A DNA stretch of 64,000 nt from the NCBI GenBank assembly GCA_015680685.1, contig MNCI01010180.1:301095-365094 (forward strand), read 5' to 3'. Of this stretch, positions 11,715-22,828 are shown one piece after another (the first letter of the stretch is position 1; each line of letters opens with the position of its first letter). The position numbers and the translations under genes are program-made. Below the pieces are notes generated by a model. It ran no database searches. It had not been told where the DNA came from and saw nothing but the letters and a program-made list of their open reading frames with translations. The stretch is from Gnetum montanum. Its lineage: Eukaryota; Streptophyta; Gnetopsida; Gnetales; Gnetaceae.

Positions 11715-12564
11715 TGATGGGACACGATATCGCATGGGCCACAATATCGTATCCCTCGCGATATCGCGTACGTGATATCACGTCTTCCCCTATGATATCG
11801 CATACACGATATCGCAGCATGCTGCCAAATATATAAATAGGAGGTGGATCTCCCTTGTTTCTCCATCTATATCTAGACCCTTAGCAAAAATCTGGTAGTT
11901 TTACCTCTCCAGAGATAGAATAATTTCCATGTGCCCACAGTAGGAGCTCCAAAGTGAATGGATCTTTATTCGAGCAATTTTGTACTTGAATGCACAATTG
12001 TGTACGATAATAAAGACGAACTGTTGGATAAACCTTGAAGTGCATAGAATAGGATAGATATGACTTTAATTATTGTTATTTATTGTTAATTTTTAAAATT
12101 CTTTATTAGTTAATTACATCTCTCTCAACCCTTCTCCCATAGTTAAGTGCATTCAGTACGATCGCTTCAAGCACATGTGTTATGCTCAGTAATCCTAATA
12201 ATGAATAGCGTTTGGTAATCCTAGAAGGTTGCATTGGTTCAGGGTGTGAATGGTAAGTGGGAACGGATGTTGATGCTAGGTTAATTAAGGCTTAGTTAGT
12301 TTGTTAAAATTAGTTAATTAGTCTCTTCACCCTTTCCCTCATTAGCATAGGCGATAAAAATAGAAAAGATATAAAAATCACATACCTCAAACTTACTTAA
12401 CCATACAACCGTGAAAAATACAAGTAAGTCTAGGAAGACAACAAACGATTAACCTTAAGTGTTCCGTAAGGCGTGTAGGTACTTAGTCTACGGAGTTTGA
12501 CTGGATCGTGTGTGTAACGTTCATATTCGTATGGTTGAGTGTAGGGGTACCTCTCCACTCATCA
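11715..12564 (+). repeat. RE4 5' LTR (850 bp)
   Basis: Begins TGATGGGACACGATATCGC and ends CCACTCATCA. GATATC palindromes fill the first 110 bases, followed by the TATA region (TATATAAATAGG, about 11829-11840). The match to 18310-19153 is colinear throughout, with differences mainly of the transition type. Confidence 0.95.
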
Positions 12565-12565
12565 T

Positions 12566-12584
12566 TGGCATCATTGCCAGGGAC
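12566..12584 (+). other. RE4 primer-binding site (tRNA-Asp)
   Basis: TGGCATCATTGCCAGGGAC follows the LTR after one T. It matches the complement of tRNA-Asp (TGGCGCCGTTGCCGGGGA...) apart from transitions. Confidence 0.85.
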
Positions 12585-12709
12585 TAAGTTGTTTGTGCAC
12601 TAAGTAGAACATAGGAAATCATCCACATCATTGGGAAGCTTAAATAAACCCTTAGGGTTAATTAGGAGAAATTTTAAACAACATTTGATAGCACACCAAC
12701 AAAGTAACA

Positions 12710-15420
12710 ATGTCTTCTTCTTCTCATAAAAGCACTTCACCTCCTAGGGATTACACAAGAGACAGTCGGTGGTCTAACACACATAACCTAGATTCACCAG
12801 TTCCTTAAGAGTATCAGGTAGTGTATACTCATCACGATGAGTATATACCCAATTTTACCTTTATCCTTCATCAGGATGAACAACTGCATTGGCGAGAATT
12901 GCAAGGTAACATAGTGTTACCCCTAGATTGGGCAATCCCTAACATGCTCCTTCGTGCTCTTGCATAGATAAGCATGACAGAATTATATGCAGAATACGTT
13001 GCAGAAGATTATGAAATAAGGGATTACCATCCCACAACAATGTAATATCTAAGGGACTTGTGGCAGGAGAGTCATCACACATCGTTGAAGGGCAAAGGAC
13101 CCCACAATGCTTCACCTGTCATAAGAAAAGTTAAGGTTGGTGAACCTATCTCAAGAGGTTCTCCACAAGAGGATGTTCCTCCTCTTGGCGATGATGATGA
13201 GGTAGGGTATCAGAACCTACACTCTACGATTCACAACCTTGGTTTTGATGCCCACGAATACCAAGTGTTAAATGAGGAAACACAAACAGATGATAAGCAT
13301 AGGCATTCAGATCGTCATCACAATCGAGGCCGTAGCCACCGAAGAGAAGGTAAGAAACATTGTCATGGCGATGGTTCCCCTTCTGCTTCCCCTTCATCAC
13401 ATCATTCACCCTCTCCTTCCACATCAGGACACAGTCACAAAGAGCACAATGGTGAGGATAAGGGTAAGTGAGATGAGAGACCTCAATGAGAGAGTCGAGA
13501 GCGAGGAAGAGGGCATTCTACAGAGTCAAGTCATGAAAGAAGGGAAAGTAGGAAACCACGTAGGCATCATAGACTTCATGAGAGAGATGATCATGATGAA
13601 CCCCTACTAGAAACTTGGAGTATGTTAGACATTACGGATCATCATCACGATCGGGGATGTAGCCACTGAAGATAAGGTAAGAAACATCGTCATGGCAATG
13701 GTTCCCCTTCTTCTTCCCCTTCCTCACATCATTCACCCTCTCCTTCCACATAAGGAAGTAGTCAAAAAGAGCACAACGGTGAGGATAAGGGTAAGCGAGA
13801 TGAGAGACCTCAACGAGAGATTCAAGAGCAAGGATGAGAGCATTCTAGAGAGTCAAGGCATGAAAGAAGGGAAATTAGGAAACCACGTAGGCATCATAGA
13901 ATTCATGAGAGAGATGATCATGATGAACCCCTACTAGAAACTTGGAGTATGTTAGACATTATGGAGGTAGTTAGAATACCTACAAGGCATCAAAAAGACA
14001 GTCGAATCAAGAGACTAGACATGAATAATATCCCATGATTTGAAGGGGTATACAACACTGATCCGTAGAACCACTTACAGGCATTCCATGATGCCTGTAC
14101 CTTGTAGAATATTGAGAATGAGTGACATAAGTTAAAGTTGTTCCCTAGGACACTCATAAAAAAGGCAGAAAGTTGGTACTAGTCTTTAGAGCCGAAAACG
14201 ATTAGGAGGTGGAGTACAATGCTAGAATTGTTTAACGATAAATACCAAACATATTCCAGAGTGTCCAACTTGCATAAGCAGATCCAAGGATGGAAGCAGG
14301 GTAATCAAAAACCCTTGGATGCTACCATGGGCTAATATTATGCACTACTACATCATTGCCCTAGCCATGGTTACGCACAAAGAGATCAACTCCGCCACCT
14401 TGTAGATGGGCTAAGACATGAAACCAGGAGAACCCTTGGGACATATGCCCAAGGGAGATTATCTCAACTTAGGTCCCATGAAGTTTATAGATTTTTGGAG
14501 CAAGTAGCTAAAGGAGAAGAGGAGCTATGGAAAAGAGAAAGCATGGAAGAGTACAACTGCGATCCTTCCCTCCAAAAGAGGGGAGTGAGATTTTGCGAGG
14601 AAGAGGATGAGTCACCACTCGAAGAGTTGGTGAATAGAAAAACCTTGTCGCTTCATAAATTAACAACAGAAGTGTCAGCTAAGGTAGATGAAATATGGAG
14701 CTCATTAGATAGTAAAATTGAAATTGTCCTAAATATTGTAGAGGAGTCTAAGGATGAATGAATTAGTGACCATGATAAGAAAAAGTAGAGAGATTTAGGC
14801 CATGCACGTGACAAGGGTAAGGGAAAAATGACTATCGCCGATGAGGTTGTGGATTCAGATACAGACGATGACGATGGATGTAAGATTTGCCAATATGACC
14901 ATCCTAAGGGATGTTGCCCAATAATCTCACATCTACAAGAGTCTGGGGTGTATGCACTCAACCCAAGACTTAACAGACAACAGGCACCCTGAAGGTTACC
15001 TTATTCCCAAGGTAACCCGAGGCAGTTCCACCAACCGTTAACATATTATCCAACTGGAACTCTGCCACAACCTATCGGGAAACACCAGTAGTGGCAACAC
15101 CCACAGTCATGGGGGATGCCACCGCCTAGACAACAATACCCTTACCAACAACCAGACCCATATGGCTATTACGTGTAGCAGCCAGTTTCTCCAAGTGACT
15201 CTATGGATCATGCAACCCCACAATGTCACTACCAATTTTGGGAGTATTTTAGGACTCCTTCTCCTCTGGGAGACATGCCACATGCATACCATCCTCCAAA
15301 TCCATCCGCATCTTTTACACCAATAGTTCCACTACCACCTTCTCCAACGATGCAAGGGGAACTCCCCACTCAACCGTAGCAACGTAATGCTACGAGAGCT
15401 GTAAATCTTCAACCTGCTAC
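12710..15420 (+). pseudogene. RE4 gag with SR-like region and CX2CX3HX4C knuckle
   Basis: Gag begins at ATG 12710 (MSSSSHKSTSPPRD...), as in RE8 at 59691. An N-terminal domain of about 115 codons is followed by a His/Arg/Ser-rich, SR-like stretch (13290-13600: DRHHNRGRSHRREGKKH, SPSPSTSGHSHKE, then RESRERGRG). It is duplicated in tandem with a 327-bp period (about 13310-13960), which keeps frame. The Retrotrans_gag-like core runs about 14000-14760, with RRWSTMLELFNDKYQTYSRV and LRHETRRTLGTYAQGRL. The knuckle CKICQYDHPKGCC (14880-14920) has CX2CX3HX4C spacing. A Pro/Gln/Tyr-rich tail follows. Scattered stops, several of CGA-to-TGA or TGG/CAG-to-TAG type, make it non-coding as a whole. Confidence 0.85.
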
Positions 15421-16345
15421 TGGTTCTAACAATTGCACAAAAATAAGACCTTATTTAGAACCAAAAGCTCAAATAAGCTCTCACAACCACAAGTGGTTGA
15501 GTCTGTGCACGCTCCTCCAACAAATAAGGCTTCAGATTTCCCTTCAAACCAACAACAGGGCTCAACGCATACGGTTATGTTAACACATACCATTACTGAA
15601 TGGATAAAGGTGGGCCAACTTCCTAGGAAACTCTTTGAACCTGGAAATCCCTTAATTTATCTCCAATTCATTGGGAATGAACCTCATAAGGCTCTTCTTG
15701 ACTTAGGTTCCGGAGTCAACTTAATCTCATGAGAAATGTATAAAGCTTGGAACCTGCCCCCACTCACGAAGAGCAATATTCAACTAGAGCTAGTTGACCA
15801 TTCCATAACTATTCCTTTGGGATAGGTTGAGGACATTGTTACCACCATGTGTGGTTGGTCATACCTAGCCGATTTCCTAGTAATCCACGTAAATAATGAC
15901 AAAGGGGACTTCTCGATAATAATGGAAAGGGCATGGCTGAGCACAATAGATGCATGCCTAGGAATCCACGATCTTTCCCTGGAGATATCTAAGGAAAACA
16001 TTTATGGAAATATCAAGAAGAATAAGGTTCCATGCATCACATACAGTGACTTAGAGGGTGATGACATGGAGGAATGCTCAGCATTTCCTGCATGTAACCA
16101 GTGTGCACCAAAGGATAACATACAAAGATGCCTATATGTAGCAACCACACAATAAGAGAACACCCAGTGGTTGACAACTAATCAAGAGAGAAGCCCACCA
16201 ACATGCATGAAATGAACTGGGGGAACAACTTGCACCCACAACGAAAGCATAGATACATTGGAATATGAGCATCACCAACTTCCAACACTTAACTTGAAAA
16301 CATCGATTGGGAGAAGTTGGACATTTTTAAGAAATTCAAACAAAT
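15421..16345 (+). pseudogene. RE4 aspartic protease region, end of pol remnant
   Basis: This region continues the gag frame. It contains HTITEWIKVGQLPRKLFEPG, then the active-site region HKALLDLGSGVNLIS (about 15690-15730), in which the usual D-S/T-G triad reads D-L-G. The conserved domain downstream shows WSYLADFLVIHVNNDKGDF and MERAWLSTIDACLGIHDLSL (15850-15990). The homologous RE8 and RE5 regions read the same way. It stops at about 16345, where the pol deletion joins it to the 3' region. The changed triad plus in-frame stops mean no active protease. Confidence 0.8.
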
Positions 16346-17523
16346 GCTCATTATTTTGGATCTCTCCCTTTCAATTCAGTCACGGGGGAGATAGCCACCT
16401 ATGCTAATCATTCGGAGCCCTCAATTTCCTTTAAGTTTTTGTTTTACACATTTTTATTTTACACGTTTTTGTTTTGCACATTTTTATTTTTACAATTTCT
16501 TTAACTTTTCTTATTTTTTTTTACAACATCGTTTATACTTTTTCTTTTATTTGTGTGTATGTATGTGTCTTATCCATTTTATTAAGTTTGTCATTTAATA
16601 AGTGCTCCAAAGATGGTATGAACCGTGTACTCCATTGATTGCTAATGTTTGGTTTTTACCTTTAAGTTATAATGTTGATACTAAGGTATGGTTCTTTTGA
16701 TATAGCAGGCAATGAGTCCACATAATCCATGCATCCATAAATTTCTATGGTCTCTCTTAGCTTGGAAATGTACAGTCCCTTTCTAAATAAGAACTATCAA
16801 TGAGTCAGTGACTGGGCATTTTTCAAACTAAGGAAGGACTCAAAGATTGAAAAGGGTGTGACTTCAAGGGAACTTGATGCATTTGTGTTGGCCATTCTCT
16901 TGGGTGCTTGGATGTTTTCTTCTTGATTTTTCTTACCATTCCGACATTGCTCCATCATTAGGAAGCTAAGCAAATAAAAATAACAAGGTCTTTGCATAGT
17001 GTGGTTCTCACGTATAAACATAAAAAAAATAGTGAGAATTCAAAGCACACCCCTTAGACAAAATAATCCTTTGAGATACAAGCATTGGTTATGGAACTCA
17101 AAATAAAAATTTTCCCTCTAACTAAGGCCCTTCCTCACTTCCTATCTCATCCTTCGTTTTGTCAGAATGGTGGGGGCTCTTTCGTGAAGGCATTCTTGTT
17201 ACTTCAAGTGGATGGATTGGCTGAATACATTAATGCGAAGTCACTGGATGTGGTTTGTTTAAGGCTGAATTTGGAATAGGATCTACTACGTCACATTAAT
17301 CATTAAAAACACAAGGGGCTATACATCACCTTGTTCTTTAGATTCCATTCCATTCTCTTTTTTCCATCATTCTTCCTCCATTATTCACCTCATTGCTAGT
17401 TATATCATTAGTGTATATTTTGGTTGATGCATTGTTTTCTTTTTGGTAAATTCTTGTGGTTAAGACTTTGACTCTTGTTTCAAATGACACTCCTAGAGCC
17501 TATGGACTCTTTGAATGTGGGTT

Positions 17524-17572
17524 TTTCAGGGGATTAAAGGCATGAGCCTGCTTTGGGGAGGACCCACTAGCA
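17524..17572 (+). ncRNA. Conserved 3'-region stem-loop, decayed copy (RE4)
   Basis: Contains the inner hairpin AGGC-ATGA-GCCT and the invariant GCTTTGGGGAGGACCCA. The outer arms TTTCAG and CTAGCA correspond to arms that pair better in RE5-RE8 but here have mismatches. Its function is unknown. Calling it an RNA element is an inference from pairing that is kept across copies. Confidence 0.45.
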
Positions 17573-17929
17573 TTCCTATTTGGTACACCAGTTAAATTCT
17601 TTCCCTTAACATTTTTGCAATCCACTCTATTTTTTTCATTTCCATCTTGACATCCATTTCATCGACATTATGGTTGTCTCTTTTTCTCCATCTTTCTTGT
17701 TCCTTTTCTTTCTCCATTCTATCGCTATCGGAGGTTTGCTCTTAGTCATGGGGATCCTGACCCAAATTTTTTTAATTTTCTCATAGCCCCTACACCTTCA
17801 GTAGTCATCACTATTATATCTCTAGACCTATATCAGCCATACCACAACTCAGCCAATGGACCTTTCACCAAAGCAAGGTATCAACTACATTATGATTCAT
17901 TTACCATTGCTAATATAAAGACTGTGTTT

Positions 17930-18164
17930 TGTGTGTAGATGGAAATCATACAACAACAGATTGGATCTGGAGGGAACACTTGGAATGGATCAGTGCTGAA
18001 GCAGCTATGCAAGGAACGAGATGGATGGCGTACTTACAGATAGACAATGAAAGGCGCAATCTTGGCATTGGTAGTAGTAGACTTCTTCTATCTTCTCTCT
18101 TCTCTCTTAGCTACCAAATAAGGCCTAATTTCAAATGTATAAAGTGTTCACTCTTATTGTCGTG
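17930..18164 (+). other. Short conserved block after a splice-acceptor-like site (RE4)
   Basis: The block starts at TTTTGTGTGTAG|ATGG, a pyrimidine/G-rich tract ending in AG directly before an ATG, and is nearly identical to RE8 51889-51680. Two frames are largely open. One starts at the ATG (IIQQQIGSGGNTWN, LCKERDGWR). The other reads NHTTTDWIWREHLEWI and MQGTRWM. Which of them, if either, is translated cannot be decided here. No known domain is recognised. Confidence 0.35.
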
Positions 18165-18296
18165 AACACCAGTTTTTTCATGTTTTGTAATGATGATCCG
18201 TTCACATGTCATCCCATTCACCATTAGTTCCATTCAAGTCAATAATCCTTGACCTTCCCAATACTTTATAAGGAACTCGAGGATGAGTTTTTATTT

Positions 18297-18309
18297 AGTC
18301 ATGGGGGTA
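18297..18309 (+). other. RE4 polypurine tract
   Basis: AGTCATGGGGGTA lies directly before the 3' LTR start TGATGGG and is the expected plus-strand primer site. The same word recurs elsewhere in the element (see findings). Confidence 0.8.
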
Positions 18310-19153
18310 TGATGGGACATGATATCGCATGGGCCACGATATCGCATCCACCACAATATCGCATCCCCTGCGATATCACGTCTTCCCCTGCGATATCACA
18401 TACACAATATCGTAACGTGCTGCCAAATCTATAAATAAGAGGCGGCTCTCCCTTGTTTCTCCATCTAGATCTATACCCTTAGCAAAACTCTAGCAGTTTT
18501 ACCTTTCCAGAGATAGAATAATTTCCATGTGCCCGTAGTAGGAGCTCCAAAGTGAACGAATCTTTATTTGAGCAATTTTGTACCTGAACGCATAATTTTG
18601 TACAGTAATAAAGAGAAACTGTTGGATAAACCTTGTAGTGCATGAAATAGGCTAAATAGGACTTTAATTATTGTTATTTATTGTTAATTTTTTAAATTAT
18701 TTATTAGTTAATTACATCTCTCTCAACCCTTCTCCCATACTTTATTGCATTTAGTACGACCGCTTTGAGCACATGCATTACACTTGGTAATCCCAACAAT
18801 GAATAGTATTTGGTAATCCCAGAAGGTTGCATTGGTTCAGGGTGTGAATAGTAAGTGGGAACAGATACTGATGCTAGGTTAATTAAGGCTTAGTTAGTTA
18901 GTTAAAATTAGTTAATTAGTCTCTTCACCCTTTCCCTCATTAGCATAGGTGATAAAAATAGAAAAGATATAAAAATCACATACCTCAAACTTACTTAACC
19001 ATACAACCATGACAAATAAAAGTAAGTTTAGGAAGACAATGAACAATTAACCTTAAGTGTTCTGTAGGGTGTGTAGGCACTTAGTTCGACCGGATCGCAT
19101 GTGTAACGCTCGTATTCATATGGTTGAGTGTAGGGGTACCTCGCCACTCATCA
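18310..19153 (+). repeat. RE4 3' LTR (844 bp)
   Basis: Begins TGATGGGACATGATATCGC and ends CCACTCATCA, then ACTAT. It contains the GATATC array (18315-18415) and CTATAAATAAG (about 18430). Confidence 0.95.
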
Positions 19154-20925
19154 ACTATTGTTGATGATTTGTTATGATTTACTTGGGTTGCCTTTTTATA
19201 TCACAAGGATTAAATTTTTTGATCATTTTGTGAGAATTTGTAATCAAATATAGAACAAAAAAGGTTATGCTATCAAGTTTATCAAAAGTGACAATGGAGA
19301 AGAATTCAAGAATGCTAAGTTTAAATAACACTATTAAATGAATAGCATTATACATCAATTTTCTATCCTAAGAATCCTCAATAGAATGGTGTTGTAGAAA
19401 GAAAAAATAGAATCTTGAATAAAATGGGAAGACCTATTTTGAATGATAAAAATATTCCTTATCACTTTTGAGCTGAAGCAATCAACACTGCTTGCTATGT
19501 CTCTAATAGAGTTCTGGTAAGAAAGTTCACTACTAAAAATCCTTATAAATTATGGACTAGTAGAAATCCATTTGTTGGTTATTTTCATGTTTTTGACTCT
19601 AAAGGCTATATTTTTAATGACAAAGATGCTTTGAGAAAATTTGATCCCAAAACTAATGAGGAAATTTTTCTAGGATATTCAATCATTAGTTGCGCTTACA
19701 AAGTTTTTAACAAAAGAACTAATACTATGGAGGAAATTATAAATGTTAAAATAGATGATATTGATGATCCTAATCCATAATCTGATGATAAAGAATTTCC
19801 TATTTAAAATTATGTAGTACTTCCAAAGTTCAAATTGATAAAGATTAAAAAATAGGAAGTGAGCATGAGGTTACTTATTCAACTTAGTTCAAAATGTCTA
19901 CACTTCATAGATCACACTCTCTAAATGATGTTATTGAGTAAGTAGAAGATGAAATTCAAACTAGGAACCAAAAAAAAGAAATGTATGCTTATGTTGCCTA
20001 TCTTTGTCAACTTGAACCAAAAATTTTAAAGAGGAAAAAATAGAAGGATGAATCTCAACTATGCAAGAGGAACTAAATCAATTCACTAGAAATGATGTGT
20101 GAGAATTGACTCGTTAACCCAATTACAAATAGATCATTGGGACAAAGTGTAATTTTAGGAATAATACAGATGAAAGCGACAACATTATATAAAAAAAAGC
20201 TAGATTAGTTGCCATAGGATACAATCAGAAAAAGGAAATAGATTTTGATGAAACATTTGCTCCTATGGCTAGACTTGAATCTATCAGATTTCTTTTAGCC
20301 TCTACTAGTGTGAAAAAAATTAAGTTGTATCAAATAGATGTGAAAAGTACCTTTTTAGATGGGACTATTCAAGAGGAAGCTTAGGTTGTGCAACCTAAAG
20401 GATTTATGGATCCTGTTCATCTAGATTATTTCTTCAAACTAAAGAAGGTTCTCTATGGACTTAAATAAGCTCCTAGATCTTAGTATGATAGATTCTCACA
20501 TCATCTCACATCCATTGGTTTTAAAGAGGTAGGGAGAATGTTACTTTATTTCTTAAACATGAAGGTAAAAATTTACTTATTGTGAAAATTTATGTAGATG
20601 ATATTATATTTGGAGCTACTAATGAAATTTGTGTAAGAAATTCTTAGATCTTATGCAAACAAAATTTTAAATGATTATGATGGAAGAAATTAATAACTTG
20701 GCTTTCAAATCAATCAGAAAAAAAGTGAAACTTTCATTTTTTGAACTAAGTACATCAAAGATCTTTTAAACATATTCATATTAGTACATGTAAAGGTAAA
20801 AACTATACCTATGGTAAAAAACTTCAAACCTACCAAAGATAACCAAGGAAAGTCTATTGATCTCAAGCTCTATAGAGGTATGATTGGTAGTTTACTCTGG
20901 CTAACTACTTGGTAAAGCTTGAATC
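19154..20925 (+). pseudogene. RE3 (copia) integrase remainder and reverse transcriptase
   Basis: This continues the copia frame after RE4; the first five bases are the target duplication. Integrase pieces include KSDNGEEF (second catalytic Asp, about 19275-19300), VVERKNRILNKMGR (19395) and a late segment DALRKFDPKTNEEIFLGYS. Reverse transcriptase shows [38 protein letters not shown] and LKKVLYGLK (20245-20465). The catalytic YVDD is intact at 20591-20602. The region ends at MIGSLLWLTTW (near 20915), which in complete copia elements leads into RNaseH. Here RNaseH is absent. Many stops and frame changes make it inactive. Confidence 0.85.
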
Positions 20926-21733
20926 TTAAATAACCTGTCAAGGTAGAGGAATTGATCTTAATTCCATCAATCTTGATAAGTAGGTTACATTCTTGAATCC
21001 ACTTTTCCTTTTTTTAATGGTTTGCATTGTTTCATGTGATGTCAATATAATCTTGATTTTGTTAAATTTTTTATAATTCATCATTTTTACAATTTTCTAC
21101 TTTGTATTATGACTTATTCTTGCACTTACATGATCTCTTTCCAATGTTGATGACTTCTAGATGTGTTGTGACCTAGGTTACAATGAATTTATGGGTCACA
21201 ATGAATGTCACGATAGAATGTTTGCATGTTTTCTAGAGTGGTAACTTACATTAAATATTAGACTTTAATGGTGGTAGCTAGCTAACATTTTGACCATGTG
21301 TGGATGCATTCTTAGTATTGAAAATTTACGAAATATGACCTTTAGGGTTAATCTATTAAAAAGATATGCAAAACTGGTTATTGATGTGGAAACAAGTAGG
21401 TCCTTACCATGAAATTGATTTAGGAAATTCTATTAATTCAGTGGCATGCTTCCATGATGCTCTTGTCATGGTAAAGTAGAATTAGAGGATTTTATCAACT
21501 TAGTGATGTATAATCCACATTAAGAAACCTTAGGTAATTCCAAGTAGCTTAGAACTTAGGGTATCTATAGGGTTGATACTAGTCACAATATAATTCTATA
21601 GTTGTTCTAACCATGCATGAGGATTCCTAACCTAGTGGTTAGTCTTATCTTGCATGAGGGCTAGTTTAATTAGTATCAACCTTATAGTTATTTTAACATT
21701 TTATGTGGTAACTCATGAAATATCATTGGTAAT
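20926..21733. other. Intergenic DNA between RE3 and RE5
   Basis: AT-rich, with no gene found. Phrases such as GGTTGATACTAGT / AGTATCAACC (about 21570 and 21670) form a loose inverted repeat around 21620, which may be the remnant of a small element. The evidence is too weak to name it. Confidence 0.4.
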
Positions 21734-22581
21734 TGATAAGCAACTGAGTATTCTAGCACTCCACCATACAGGTCACAAGTGCACACATGCAACTAGATTG
21801 TAATCCATGAATATATAATGTAAGAAAACTAGTGGTTAATATTTGGTTCACAATCATTATCTTCTCACATTGAGTTAGTGAAGTTCCAATAGTATGATTT
21901 AACTCTTAGTGAGGCATATGATATCATGATGTTGTTGGCTCAAATTAGTCATAAGTTCTTCCATAATGAAAATGGGAATAAAGTTTAAATCTAAGTGATA
22001 AATGAAATGTAAATCTATCCTAGCCTATGATGATAAGCATCTATTTCTAGCTTGCCTTACATACCTTGAGCTCATGTAACTGTCACATGGATTACCAAGT
22101 GAATTCACTATTAAGCGAATCAAGTGAAGTCACTACTACATTACTAAATGATTACACGTAATGCTCAAAACTAGTCATACTTATACTTCCTTACTAAGAG
22201 ACATTGGTAAAGCAAAGTCTTCAAGAAATATAAATGATATAAATGCAAACATGTTGGAAGGTAAAATTTATCTAAGTAAAGTAAACTAGGTAGAATGCTG
22301 CAATGGTAAGAAATAATCTCGATCTTTATTGCTAGTCATGAATTGTGTCTAGGTTACCACACTATGAGCATTCACTTCTAACTTTAACTCTAAGTGTAAC
22401 TCATGAAAAGAAACTATAAGAATTTTGCTAAGTGTTGTGCAAAAGTTGTTCCACCAATGCAGTGGTGGATTGATATTTATAGTCATGACCAGGGCCCACT
22501 ACATTGTATCTATGATGACATAAGTAAAGCTATGATATCATAGATATGATATCACATCATTTAGCTTAATGAACATTGTCA
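21734..22581 (-). repeat. RE5 3' LTR (848 bp)
   Basis: Plus-strand ends are TGATAAG and TTGTCA, matching 34231-35108 colinearly. Minus-strand TATA wording (TATAAATA) occurs near 22470-22485. Upstream are decayed GATATC palindromes (22530-22556). Confidence 0.88.
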
Positions 22582-22593
22582 TACCCCCACAAC
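22582..22593 (-). other. RE5 polypurine tract
   Basis: The minus strand reads TTAGTTGTGGGGGTA next to the LTR start, the same word as the PPT in RE4 and RE6. Confidence 0.75.
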
Positions 22594-22828
22594 TAATTAG
22601 ATACTCATCTTCAAGTTAAAACAAAAGGAGGATAGAGCTCCTTACAAAATTGTGAGGTGTATTCAAACTTCAACATGAATACTTATATACATTACTAACT
22701 TGACTCTAAATGCTGCATTATGGTTTAAGTGATGCTAATAAAATTATGATGAATTACATGATTAACAGAATTTGATAATTTAAAATAATAAAACAAAATT
22801 AGAAAAAAAGGTAAAGCTTGATGTAGCC

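Larger units (their letters stand above)
16346..18309 (+). other. RE4 3' non-coding region
   Basis: About 2 kb between the pol deletion and the 3' LTR. In order: a PPT-like AGTCACGGGGG (16378-16388); a T-rich tandem repeat of TTTTGTTTTACACATTTT type (16436-16510); sequence colinear with RE8 53400-51513; the stem-loop block (17524-17572); a second PPT-like AGTCATGGGG (17744-17753); a conserved short block (17930-18164); and the PPT at 18297-18309. No long gene was found. Confidence 0.7.
11715..19153 (+). mobile_element. RE4: gag-only Athila-like element, complete ends
   Basis: A full insertion with two LTRs (850 and 844 bp), tRNA-Asp primer site, gag, protease, a long 3' region, PPT and matching target duplications, on the plus strand. 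RT, RNaseH and integrase are missing. The protease region aligns to RE8 until about 16345, and then the sequence continues with the segment that lies after integrase in RE8, so about 2.9 kb was lost in one deletion. It is therefore a non-autonomous, gag-bearing derivative. It could move only with enzymes from relatives. Its insertion into RE3 dates it after the copia element. Confidence 0.93.
9585..20925 (+). mobile_element. RE3: Ty1/copia element, decayed and split by RE4
   Basis: Gag knuckle, protease, GAG-pre-integrase and the start of integrase lie before 11714. The rest of integrase and reverse transcriptase follow from 19154. PR-IN-RT order identifies Ty1/copia. RE4 sits between with an ACTAT duplication on both sides, so one copia copy was split in two. 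The 5' boundary is approximate, no 3' LTR was found, and the RT region stops abruptly near 20915, so the 3' end appears deleted. Wording such as [15 protein letters not shown] and YQIDVKS resembles the Sirevirus/Maximus branch, but the branch is an inference. Confidence 0.85.

Noticed and set aside
13272-13937. Open frames of 112 and 81 codons in RE4 as separate proteins
   Set aside because: They are the off-frame reading of the duplicated SR-like Gag segment; the true gag frame matches RE8 from its start.
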